Source of the DNA: JACDAN01 sp046714355
GTDB taxonomy: Bacteria; Actinomycetota; Thermoleophilia; Gaiellales; Gaiellaceae
NCBI GenBank assembly: GCA_046714355.1
Contig: JBKKAR010000206.1
Span: forward strand, 1 to 27,158
DNA length: 27,158 nucleotides
Reading direction: 5' to 3'
The position numbers were made by a program, and so were the translations under genes. Shown piece after piece: positions 6,340-13,458 of this stretch. A model generated the notes under the pieces. The model did no database searches. It was not told the origin of the DNA and saw only the letters and a list, made by a program, of their open reading frames with translations. The first letter of the stretch is position 1, and each line of letters opens with the position of its first letter.

Positions 6340-7953
6340 TTAGCGCCGCTTGATCCGGACGAGCAGGCGACCCGAGGATGCGGCCGTCAGCTCTGGCGCC
6401 CCGGCGTACTTGACCCGCAGCACGTAGCGCCCCGGGCGAAGGCGACTCCGCAAGGTGACGCGGCCACCAGCCTTCGTCTGGGCCCGCGCAATGCGGTGCC
6501 ACTTGCCGTTGCGGCGAATCTGGAGCGACACGCGGCGACCGGCAGGAGAGATGGCGGAGAGTCGAGAGCGAAGCGTCGCCTGGACGCGAATCCGTGCCCG
6601 GCGGGCCTGACGGCGGAGCGGGCCGACGACGCGCAGCGCGGAGAAGGCGCGTGATGGCGGGACAATCGCGCCGCCGTTCTGCGCAGTCGCGACGGCGCGG
6701 CCGACGTCGAGGATCCCGTAGCCAAGGCCCTTCGTCCAGCTTCCGTCTCCGGACGCCGTGCGCTTGAGAATCCAGGAGACCTGGTCGCGTGAAAGCGTGG
6801 GGTTGGCGGCCCAGACGAGCGCCGCGGCACCGGCCACTTGCGGAGCGGCGAACGACGTGCCGCTCGAGTACCCGTAGAAGCCCTGGGACGAGCCCGGCAG
6901 CGGGTAGCGGGGCCAGCCCCGCGCCTTGGAGTTGGAGGACACCGCGCCGAAGACGTTCTCGCCCGGGGCGGCGATTGAGATCCACGAGCCGGTGTTCGAG
7001 AACGACGCCCGCACGCTGGACTTCGTCGTGGCGCCGACCGAGAGGCCGATGCCTCCGCGGCCATTCGAGCCGACCGGCTGGAGGAGCGCGGCCGGGTACT
7101 CCACGGGGTTGCCCGCCTCGAACTCGTTCCCCGCCGCGGCGACGACGAGCACGCCGTTCTCGGCGGCGTAGTCGAGCGCCTTGCGCTCGACCGAGGAGGT
7201 CTCGGTGCCGCCGATCGACAGGTTGATCACCTTGGCGCCGTGGTTGACGGCGTAGACGATCGCGTCGGCTTCGTCCACGTCGGTGAACGAGCCGTCGGCG
7301 CGGCCACATTGGATGAGGAGCAGCTGTGCGTCGCCGCCGAAGCCTGCGATTCCCTCGCCGTTCGACACCGAGCCGCCGGCGATCGAGGCGACGAAGGTGC
7401 CGTGGCCGTGGTAATCCCTGACGTCGGTGCTGCCGTTGAAGATGTTGTAGGTCTCGGGCGCCTTCGCCGCGAGATCCGGAGCCGTCACGTCGGCGCCCGT
7501 GTCGATCACGGCGATCTTCACGCCTGCCGCCGCGCGGAGCACCGCGTCGGGCACGAAGCTCGAGCGCGTCGCGGTGTACTGCCACTGATATGGGATGCCG
7601 GCGGAGTACATGGCCGTGAGACCGGGCTCGGACGCGGAGAAGCGGGGCTCGGGCGTCTCCACAGACGTGATCCCGGAAAGGCCGGAAACGCCGGCCGCGA
7701 AGTCTCGCGGGTCGGCTGGACGGACTTCCACGGAACGGACGTCGGGAAGACGCCGAACGATGCGCGCGGGGTAGCGGCGAAGCGCCTGGCGAAGCGCAGC
7801 GTGGTTCTTGTACGTGACGACCGCGGTGGCGGCGGGGGACGAAGGAGTCGCCGAAGCGGACAGGGCAGCGGGAACGCCGAGCGCTGCGGCTCCCAGGATC
7901 GGGAGAATTGCCGCAACGAGACGAACAACTGGATGGGTGTTTCGAGAATGCAT
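6340..7953 (-). CDS. Secreted subtilisin-family (S8) serine protease
   Basis: A 537-residue secreted protease. A signal peptide spans about residues 1-34, followed by an I9-like inhibitor prodomain (about 45-106, starting VVTYKNHAALRQAL). The catalytic domain carries all three residues: D151 (VIDTGADV), H184 (HGHGTFVAS) and S367 (SSGTSFAAP), with oxyanion N276 (AAAGNE). After about residue 440 comes a very Arg-rich beta-rich domain (LSAISPAGRRVSLQIRRNGK; RLRPGRYVLRVKYAG), of the kind that may bind the cell wall or other polyanions. A longer in-frame start at 8178 exists, but it lies inside the divergent HisB-like gene; ATG 7953 begins directly at the signal peptide. It stands alone on the minus strand. 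Confidence 0.9.
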   Translation of the reverse strand: MHSRNTHPVVRLVAAILPILGAAALGVPAALSASATPSSPAATAVVTYKNHAALRQALRRYPARIVRRLPDVRSVEVRPADPRDFAAGVSGLSGITSVETPEPRFSASEPGLTAMYSAGIPYQWQYTATRSSFVPDAVLRAAAGVKIAVIDTGADVTAPDLAAKAPETYNIFNGSTDVRDYHGHGTFVASIAGGSVSNGEGIAGFGGDAQLLLIQCGRADGSFTDVDEADAIVYAVNHGAKVINLSIGGTETSSVERKALDYAAENGVLVVAAAGNEFEAGNPVEYPAALLQPVGSNGRGGIGLSVGATTKSSVRASFSNTGSWISIAAPGENVFGAVSSNSKARGWPRYPLPGSSQGFYGYSSGTSFAAPQVAGAAALVWAANPTLSRDQVSWILKRTASGDGSWTKGLGYGILDVGRAVATAQNGGAIVPPSRAFSALRVVGPLRRQARRARIRVQATLRSRLSAISPAGRRVSLQIRRNGKWHRIARAQTKAGGRVTLRSRLRPGRYVLRVKYAGAPELTAASSGRLLVRIKRR

Positions 7954-8016
7954 TGGGCCGCTTCGAACCGAGGTGTGGCTCGCACACTCGAAATCGGCCC
8001 TTGAGACGGCCTGCGA

Positions 8017-8022
8017 TACCCT
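8017..8022 (+). promoter_or_regulatory. Candidate -10 hexamer TACCCT for the HisB-like gene
   Basis: TACCCT fits TAnnnT and ends 10 nt before ATG 8033, in the 79-nt divergent gap with the subtilase gene. There is no Shine-Dalgarno before the ATG. The match is weak and no -35 is evident; it is listed because the same spacing recurs at other operon heads in the window. Confidence 0.3.
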
Positions 8023-8032
8023 CGTTCGAGCT

Positions 8033-8566
8033 ATGCAACGACCCGCTGAACCCGAACGGGGGATGCTCCCCGCGCGAATCGAGCTGGGGGGGAGCGGCAT
8101 CGCCACCGTGGCGACCGGCCTACCCGTGCTCGACCACCTACTGGGGCTTGTCGCGAAGCACTCCGGCTTCGATCTCAACCTCGAGGTCGCCCCGGGGGGC
8201 CCCGACGCCGCCGCGACGGCCGCGGGCCGGGCTCTCGGTGAGGCACTCCGTGGCCTGCTCGAGCCCGACGGGGTCGCCGGCTACGGCATGGCGATCATGC
8301 CCGCCGATGAGGCGCTCGCCAACGTCGTCCTCGAGGCTTCCGGCCGCTCGCTGCTCGTCTCCAACGTCGATCTCTCGGACGCGCACGTGGCCGGCCTCGA
8401 CCGTGACCTCGTCTCGAGCTTTCTCCGGGAGCTCGCCGAGGCGGCAGGCCTGACGCTCCACGTCCGGTTGCTCCATGGCGAGAACGCGGAGCATGTGCTG
8501 GAGGCGATCTTCAAAGCTCTCGGAGGAGCGCTCGCCAACGCGGCGGCGCCGTCGCGAAGGGAGTAG
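8033..8566 (+). CDS. HisB-like (imidazoleglycerol-phosphate dehydratase fold) protein lacking catalytic metal ligands
   Basis: A 177-residue protein that aligns by eye with IGP dehydratase (HisB) along its length: TGLPVLDHLLGLVAKHSGFD (H35), MPADEALANVVLEASGR (R105), TLHVRLLHGEN (H143) and EHVLEAIFKALGGALANA (H154, E157, K161). The first repeat's DxHHTxED motif, which supplies metal ligands and catalytic groups, is gone: residues 57-63 read PDAAATA. In the second repeat the HHxxE motif is EHVLE, losing the first His. It is therefore unlikely to catalyse the histidine-pathway dehydration. It is followed after 2 nt by ridA, so the two are probably co-transcribed. Possible roles are a ligand-binding or regulatory pseudoenzyme or a new activity on the fold. 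I find no other histidine-synthesis gene in the window. Confidence 0.8.
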   Translation: MQRPAEPERGMLPARIELGGSGIATVATGLPVLDHLLGLVAKHSGFDLNLEVAPGGPDAAATAAGRALGEALRGLLEPDGVAGYGMAIMPADEALANVVLEASGRSLLVSNVDLSDAHVAGLDRDLVSSFLRELAEAAGLTLHVRLLHGENAEHVLEAIFKALGGALANAAAPSRRE

Positions 8567-8568
8567 GG

Positions 8569-8958
8569 ATGGGAGACAAGACCGTCGTTCGGACGGAAAG
8601 CGCGCCGGCGCCGTTCCAGGGAGCGCCGTACTCGCAGGCGATCAAGGCAGCCGGACTCGTGTTCGTGGCCGGCCAGGTGGGGTTGAAGCCCGATCACGGA
8701 GAGCTCGTCGGCGACGGGGTGGTCGAGCAGACCGAGCAGGTCTTCGACAACCTCCAGGCGATCCTGGACGAGGCCGGCTCGGGGCTCGACCGCATCGTCA
8801 AGACGACGGTCTTCCTCGCTGATTTCGACGATTTCCAGGCGATGAACGAGGTCTACGCCCGGCGAATCGGCGATCAGCCGCCGGCCCGTGCCACGGTCGA
8901 GGTTTCGAAGCTTCCGTCGGGCGCCAAGGTCGAGATCGAGGCGATCGCGCTCATCTAA
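8569..8958 (+). CDS. ridA: RidA/YjgF-family reactive imine/enamine deaminase
   Basis: RidA hydrolyses the enamine/imine intermediates released by PLP enzymes to stable keto acids, protecting other PLP enzymes. The 129-residue length is typical. Signatures are APYSQAI (19-25), VFVAGQVG, FDNLQAILDEAG, RIVKTTVFLADFDDF, the substrate-carboxylate-binding R107 in QPPARATVEV and the C-terminal KVEIEAIA with E122, all as in active archetypal RidA. It starts 2 nt after the HisB-like gene with a GGGAG ribosome-binding site inside the end of that gene. The proteins are normally trimeric and cytoplasmic. Functional linkage with the upstream HisB-fold protein is an inference from co-transcription only. 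Confidence 0.92.
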   Translation: MGDKTVVRTESAPAPFQGAPYSQAIKAAGLVFVAGQVGLKPDHGELVGDGVVEQTEQVFDNLQAILDEAGSGLDRIVKTTVFLADFDDFQAMNEVYARRIGDQPPARATVEVSKLPSGAKVEIEAIALI

Positions 8959-8968
8959 GAGCTTAGGC

Positions 8969-8974
8969 CACAAT
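8969..8974 (+). promoter_or_regulatory. Weak -10-like hexamer CACAAT before the DHH-CBS-nucleotidyltransferase gene
   Basis: CACAAT ends 7 nt before ATG 8982; it differs from TAnnnT at the first base. The 23-nt gap after ridA has no Shine-Dalgarno. It may be a leaderless start site; read-through from ridA is the alternative. Confidence 0.22.
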
Positions 8975-8981
8975 TCCGGGC

Positions 8982-11540
8982 ATGAAGGCGCCCGAGGTCA
9001 TCGCGACGCACGCGAACACGGATTTCGACGCGTTCGCGGCCATGCTCGCCGCCCGGCGGCTGTACGCAGACGCCGTGATCGGCGTCCACGGCACGCTCAA
9101 CCGGAACGTCCGCGAGTTCTACCGCCTGCACGCGGACGAGCTGGACGCCGTCGAGACATCGCGACTCGAGCTCGACGCGATCCGGCGGCTGATCGTCGTC
9201 GAGACGACGTCGGCCTCCCGGCTCGGAGAGCTGGAGGCCGTTGCCCTCGACCCCGAGGTCGAGAAGGTCGTCTTCGACCACCATGCGGGCGACCTGCCCG
9301 ACTGGGTCAAGCCGGAGAATGCCGTGATCTCGCAGGACGGGGCGCTCACGACCACGCTCGTCGGCGTCCTCGCCGAGCGCGAGCTGGCCGTCACACCTCT
9401 GGAGGCGACCGCCTTCGCGCTCGGCATCCACGAAGACACCGGCTCGCTGACCTATCCGACGGCGACGCAGCGTGACGCCGACGCCCTCGCCTGGTGCCTG
9501 CGGCACGGCGCCCGACAAAATCTGCTCGCGCGCTTCCTGCACACGCCGCTCACCGACGACGAGCGAGAGCTGCTCGGTGCGCTCATGTCCGCCTTGGAGA
9601 CGGAGCGGGTGGCGGGCGTGGACGTCTTCCTCTCGGCGGTGTCCTGGCCGACGCACGTCGACGGGATCTCGAACCTCGCCCACAAGATCGTCGACCTGAC
9701 CGATTGCCGCGCCCTCGTCCTGCTCGTCGAGATGGACGAGCGCGTCTTTGCGGTCACGCGGAGCCGGACGCCGGAGATCGACGCCGCCGCGATCGCCCGG
9801 CTGCTCGGCGGCGGCGGCCATCGCGAGGCCGCCTCGGCCATCGTCCGCGGGACGCTGGCAGAAGCGCAAGAGACGCTCCGCGCGGGGCTCGGGACCGCCG
9901 CGCGCGACCCCGTGCGCGCCGAGCAGGTCATGTCTCGGCCGGCGAGGTCAGTCGGACCGGACGAGACCGTTGCCCACGCCATGGTCGCCTGCCAGCGCTA
10001 CGTGCAGAGCGGGATGCTCGTCGTCGAGGGCGGCGACCTAGTCGGCGCCGTCGGGCGGGAAGACCTCGACAAGGCGATCGCCCACGGTCTCTCGCACGCG
10101 CCGGTGAAGGGGATCATGAGCTCCCGCGTCGTGGCGGTCCAGACAAGCGCCCCTCTCGCGGAGGTGCAGGAAGCGCTGTCCGGTTCGGGCGACGGCCGGG
10201 TTGCGGTGCTCGACGGCGACCGGCTCGTCGGCGTCGTCACTCGCAGCGACGTCCTCCGCGCGCTCGGCGAGCAACCGGAAGCCGAGCAGGAGATCGGAGC
10301 GAGCCTCGCAGTCGAGCTCGGGAGCCTCGAGCATCTCCAGCCGACCTTCGAGGCGGTCTCCGCGGTGAGCGAGCCTTACGACGGTGTCTATCTCGTCGGC
10401 GGAACGGTGCGGGACATCCTGCTCGGGGAGCCCAATTTCGACGTCGACATCGCGGTCGAGGGCGACGCGATCGAGCTGGCGCGGAGCCTCGCGGGCGCCC
10501 TCGGCGGCCGCGTCCGCGCGCACCGGAAGTTCGGCACCGCCGTCGTGCTCTACGGCGAGGACGAGCGCGTGGACGTCGTCACCGCCCGCACCGAGTTCTA
10601 CGACGCGCCGGCAGCGCTGCCGAGCGTCGAGCACGCGACGATCCGGGAAGACCTCTTCCGCCGCGACTTCACGATCAATGCGATGGCCGTGTCCCTGAAG
10701 GGCGAGGGCTTCGGGCGCCTGGTCGATCCGTTCGAGGGCCGCCGCGACCTCGAGGCGAAGACGATCCGCGTGCTCCACAACCTGTCCTTCATCGACGACC
10801 CGACACGCATCTTCCGCGCGATCCGGTACGAGAGCCGGTACGGGTTCCGGATGGACGACCACACGCAGCGGCTCGCCCGCGGGACGATCGAGATGGGCAT
10901 CGTCGGTGACCTGTCGTCGGCGCGGCTCCGGGACGAGCTGATCGCCCTGCTCGAGGAAGGCGACGCCGGCGCATCCATCCTCCGGCTCGCCGAGCTCGGC
11001 GCCGGAACGGCGATCCATCCACACCTGGCCGCCGACGAGGAGGCCGTGAGCCTGCTCGGGCGGCTGCGTGAGCTGAACGAGCACTACGGGACGGAGATTC
11101 CGGCGTGGCGGCTCGCCTTCACGGCACTCGCGCGGAAGCTGCCGCCGGACGAGGTCTATGCCTGGCTGCGCCGCCTGAAGATGCAGCGACGCGATCTCGA
11201 GCGGATTGCGGCCGCGGTCACCGTCGGGCCGCGCCTCGTCGAGCGGCTCCGTGGCGGTTCGATCGAGCCGGCGGAGGTCGTCGCCGTCGCCGATCCCTAT
11301 GCGCCTGACGCGCCGCTCTTCGCCCTGGCCCTCGAGGATCACCCGGAGCTGGACGACTACTTCCGCCGGCTCCGCAACGTCCAGCTCGAGGTGAGCGGCT
11401 CCGACCTCGCGGAGCTGGGGCTCGGCGAGTCGCCGGAGGTGGGGGAGATCCTCGCCGAGCTGCGCAGACGCAAGCTCAACGGCCAGCTCGACGGACGCGA
11501 GTCCGAGCTCGCCGCCGCTCGGGAGCTGATCGGAGCCTGA
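8982..11540 (+). CDS. DHH-phosphoesterase / CBS pair / tRNA nucleotidyltransferase (poly(A) polymerase family) fusion
   Basis: An 852-residue multidomain protein. Residues 1-310 are a DHH/DHHA1 phosphoesterase: THANTDFDA (9-17), FDHHAGD with D99-H100-H101, GIHEDTG (148-154) and GGGGH (276-280). The motif-II position, usually Asp, reads VVETT (Glu74). Two CBS domains follow (about 316-370 and 377-430), which commonly bind adenine nucleotides. From about 465 a class-II nucleotidyltransferase begins with GGTVRDILLGEPNFDVDI (metal residues D487, D489), RRDFTINAMAV (560-570) and DDPTRIFRAIRYE, then a helical RNA-binding tail. Proteins of this architecture include A-adding enzymes that finish tRNA CCA ends in Aquifex; whether this one adds A, CC or CCA is not readable by eye. 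It overlaps pgeF by 4 nt (CTGA). Confidence 0.9.
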   Translation: MKAPEVIATHANTDFDAFAAMLAARRLYADAVIGVHGTLNRNVREFYRLHADELDAVETSRLELDAIRRLIVVETTSASRLGELEAVALDPEVEKVVFDHHAGDLPDWVKPENAVISQDGALTTTLVGVLAERELAVTPLEATAFALGIHEDTGSLTYPTATQRDADALAWCLRHGARQNLLARFLHTPLTDDERELLGALMSALETERVAGVDVFLSAVSWPTHVDGISNLAHKIVDLTDCRALVLLVEMDERVFAVTRSRTPEIDAAAIARLLGGGGHREAASAIVRGTLAEAQETLRAGLGTAARDPVRAEQVMSRPARSVGPDETVAHAMVACQRYVQSGMLVVEGGDLVGAVGREDLDKAIAHGLSHAPVKGIMSSRVVAVQTSAPLAEVQEALSGSGDGRVAVLDGDRLVGVVTRSDVLRALGEQPEAEQEIGASLAVELGSLEHLQPTFEAVSAVSEPYDGVYLVGGTVRDILLGEPNFDVDIAVEGDAIELARSLAGALGGRVRAHRKFGTAVVLYGEDERVDVVTARTEFYDAPAALPSVEHATIREDLFRRDFTINAMAVSLKGEGFGRLVDPFEGRRDLEAKTIRVLHNLSFIDDPTRIFRAIRYESRYGFRMDDHTQRLARGTIEMGIVGDLSSARLRDELIALLEEGDAGASILRLAELGAGTAIHPHLAADEEAVSLLGRLRELNEHYGTEIPAWRLAFTALARKLPPDEVYAWLRRLKMQRRDLERIAAAVTVGPRLVERLRGGSIEPAEVVAVADPYAPDAPLFALALEDHPELDDYFRRLRNVQLEVSGSDLAELGLGESPEVGEILAELRRRKLNGQLDGRESELAAARELIGA

Positions 11541-12256
11541 TTGCCTGGAAGGCTCCCGGCCCGTACGCCGTGGTCTTCTCGACGCGCGTCGGCGGCGTCA
11601 GCGAGGGTTCGTACGAGTCGCTGAATCTCGGGATCCTGACGGCAGACGATCCCGAGCGAGTGGTCGAGAACCGGCGGCGGCTCGCGGAAAGCGTCGGGAT
11701 CGACCCCGACCGAGCGCGGATGGCGTGGCAGCGGCACGGCACCGAGGTGCGGAAGGCCTCGCCCGAGGGAATCCTGGCGCCGGGAACCCGGCACGAGCCC
11801 TGCGACGGCTTCTGGAGCGACGAGCCGGGCCAGGGCATGATGCTCCTGACCGCTGACTGCCTCCCGGTCGCCATCGCGAGAGCGAACGGCGACCGCCCCG
11901 CGCTCGCAGTCCTGCACGTCGGCTGGCGCGGCCTCCTCGAGGGGATCGTCGAGAGCGGCGTCGCGGCTCTCGGCGGCGGCCCTCTGGCGGCGGCGGTCGG
12001 GCCGGGGATCGGGCCGTGCTGCTACGAGGTCGGGCACGACGTCGCCGAGCCGTTCGAGGCGCGCTTCGGCGGCGAGGTGCTGGACGACGGGAAGCTCGAC
12101 CTCTGGCGCGCGGCCGAGGTCGCGTTGAGCGAGGCGGGAGTCGGCGAGGTCGAGCGCACGGACCTTTGCACCTTCTGTCATCCAGAGCTTTTCTTCTCGC
12201 ACCGGCGTGATCGCGGGACGACGGGCCGCCAGGGGGTGATCGCGACTGTCGCCTGA
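11537..12256 (+). CDS. pgeF: PgeF/YfiH family (LACC1-like, DUF152) purine nucleoside/peptidoglycan editing factor, CTG start
   Basis: PgeF-family proteins (YlmD, YfiH) are Zn-dependent multicopper-oxidase-like-fold enzymes with purine nucleoside phosphorylase/adenosine deaminase activity, also linked to correct peptidoglycan precursor composition. The triad is H68 (WQRHGTEV), C108 (TADCLPVAI) and H127 (LHVGWRGL); VGPGIGPCCYEVG and CTFCHPELFFSHRRD follow. The first usual start, GTG 11570, would cut away the conserved N-terminal strand IAWKAPGPYAVVFSTR. In frame upstream the only near-cognate fit is CTG 11537, which overlaps the previous stop as CTGA, the same geometry as the ATGA/GTGA overlaps elsewhere here; this gives 239 residues. 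It heads the ylmD-ylmE-like cluster with yggS and sepF. Confidence 0.88.
   Translation: MIAWKAPGPYAVVFSTRVGGVSEGSYESLNLGILTADDPERVVENRRRLAESVGIDPDRARMAWQRHGTEVRKASPEGILAPGTRHEPCDGFWSDEPGQGMMLLTADCLPVAIARANGDRPALAVLHVGWRGLLEGIVESGVAALGGGPLAAAVGPGIGPCCYEVGHDVAEPFEARFGGEVLDDGKLDLWRAAEVALSEAGVGEVERTDLCTFCHPELFFSHRRDRGTTGRQGVIATVA
12231..12239 (+). promoter_or_regulatory. Shine-Dalgarno AGGGGGTGA supporting a CTG start of yggS
   Basis: AGGGGGTGA lies inside the end of pgeF and is 6 nt before CTG 12246, a near-ideal spacing. The next conventional in-frame start, GTG 12294, is 54 nt away and has no Shine-Dalgarno. The site therefore decides in favour of CTG. Confidence 0.55.
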
Positions 12257-12851
12257 CGAGATCCGCCGGCGCTACGAGGAGATCAAGGCCGAAGTGGGCC
12301 CGTCCGTCACCGTGCTTGCGGCCACAAAGTACGTGTCCGTCGACGAGATGGCCGCGTTGGCCGAGGCCGGAGTGGAGGTGGTGGGCGAGAACCGGGCGCA
12401 GGACCTCGAGACCAAGCACGCGGCGCATGGAGACGCCTTCCGCTGGCACTTCATCGGCCACCTCCAGAGCCGGAAGGCCAAGGACGTCAGCCGAATCTGC
12501 GAGCTCGTGCACTCGCTCGACTCCGACTCGGCGGCGGCCAGGCTCGAGATCCCGGCGCTCGTCCAGGTCAACCTCGCCGGCGAAGAGACGAAGTCCGGCG
12601 TCGCTCCGGAGGAGCTGGAGGCGTTCCTGAACAGGTGCCCCGCCGAGGTTCGAGGGCTTTCGACGATGCCGCCGTTCGCAGAGGACCCCGAGGCCTCGCG
12701 ACCGTATTTTCGCCGGCTACGGGAGCTGGCCGAGCGCTTCGGGCTCCCGGAGCTCTCGATGGGAACGAGCCAGGACTACCGCGTCGCCGTCGAGGAAGGG
12801 GCGACATTCGTCCGCGTCGGCTCGACCTTGTACAGCCGAGATCAGGGCTAA
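12246..12851 (+). CDS. yggS: YggS/PLPBP family pyridoxal-phosphate homeostasis protein, CTG start
   Basis: A PLP-binding TIM-barrel protein without known enzymatic activity that buffers PLP and affects amino-acid metabolism. Visible are VLAATKYVS with the PLP lysine K28, GENRAQDLETK, WHFIGHLQSRKAKD, ALVQVNLAGEETKSGV, RGLSTMPPF and the phosphate-binding end MGTSQDYRVAVEEGATFVRVG. With CTG 12246 the protein is 201 residues and regains the N-terminal helix (SPDEIRRRYEEIKAEVG) that the family has; it is still shorter than the usual 220-235, through tighter loops mid-protein. It overlaps pgeF by 11 nt and precedes sepF by 13 nt, as in the ylmDEFG cluster of Gram-positive bacteria. Confidence 0.9.
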   Translation: MSPDEIRRRYEEIKAEVGPSVTVLAATKYVSVDEMAALAEAGVEVVGENRAQDLETKHAAHGDAFRWHFIGHLQSRKAKDVSRICELVHSLDSDSAAARLEIPALVQVNLAGEETKSGVAPEELEAFLNRCPAEVRGLSTMPPFAEDPEASRPYFRRLRELAERFGLPELSMGTSQDYRVAVEEGATFVRVGSTLYSRDQG

Positions 12852-12854
12852 TAT
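12849..12854 (+). promoter_or_regulatory. Candidate -10 element TAATAT for sepF
   Basis: TAATAT overlaps the yggS stop codon and ends 10 nt before the sepF ATG. It is close to the TATAAT consensus, unusual in such GC-rich surroundings, and sepF has no Shine-Dalgarno. It would give a leaderless or near-leaderless sepF transcript in addition to read-through from yggS. No -35 match is seen. Confidence 0.45.
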
Positions 12855-12864
12855 CCCCTGCTCG

Positions 12865-13422
12865 ATGGCATTTTCAGACGTCTGGAACCGAACTCTCGTC
12901 TACTTCGGCATCGCCGAGGAGGACGAGGAGGAGTGGGACGAGGACGGGTACGTCACGAACGAGGAGCTCGAGCGGACGTACTCGGAGCGGCCCAACGTGC
13001 GCCGACTGGCGCCACGCCGGCGCAGGAGTCGCGACTTCGACGACTGGACCGACCCGGAGCCCTCGCCGGGCGCTCGCACGGCGATGCTGCGACCTCGTCA
13101 GCGCCCGGAGCTCGCGCCTGTCCCTGCCTCGCCCAACCCGTCGGTCAAGGTGCACCTCGTCGTGCCGCGAAGCTTCAACGACGCGCAGACGATCGCCGAC
13201 CGCTTCAAGGACTACACGCCGGTGATCCTCAACCTCCAGAGCGTCGACTCGGAGCTCTCCAAACGCCTGATCGACTTCGCGAGCGGGCTCACGTACGCCC
13301 TCGACGGCGGGATGCAGCGGATCGCCGACAAGGTCTTCCTGCTGACACCCGCGAACGTCGAGGTCTCCGCCGAGCAACGCGCTCAGCTCCTCGAGCGCGG
13401 CGGCTTCTTCAATCAGGCATAG
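12865..13422 (+). CDS. sepF: Cell division protein SepF
   Basis: SepF anchors and bundles FtsZ at the membrane. The 185-residue protein has the canonical layout: an N-terminal amphipathic membrane-binding helix (MAFSDVWNRTLVYFGI), an acidic stretch (EEDEEEWDEDGYV), a disordered Arg/Pro linker to about residue 92 and the compact SepF domain (VKVHLVVPRSFNDAQTIAD, VILNLQSVDSELSKRLIDFA, TYALDGGMQRIADKVFLLTP). A short tail VSAEQRAQLLERGGFFNQA follows, typical of actinobacterial SepF. Neighbours yggS upstream and yggT and a DivIVA-like gene downstream are the conserved division cluster. Confidence 0.95.
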   Translation: MAFSDVWNRTLVYFGIAEEDEEEWDEDGYVTNEELERTYSERPNVRRLAPRRRRSRDFDDWTDPEPSPGARTAMLRPRQRPELAPVPASPNPSVKVHLVVPRSFNDAQTIADRFKDYTPVILNLQSVDSELSKRLIDFASGLTYALDGGMQRIADKVFLLTPANVEVSAEQRAQLLERGGFFNQA

Positions 13423-13458
13423 CGGAGGGAAAGTCCTGGAAGACCCGAAGATGCACCC

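Noticed and set aside
7957..8178. 75-residue N-terminal extension of the subtilase
   Set aside because: It lies antisense in the HisB-like gene and would bury the signal peptide; ATG 7953 is preferred.
10038..11342. 434-codon minus-strand open frame inside the DHH-CBS-nucleotidyltransferase gene
   Set aside because: It is a mirror-frame shadow of a well-recognised protein; its translation shows no domain and the composition typical of antisense high-GC frames.
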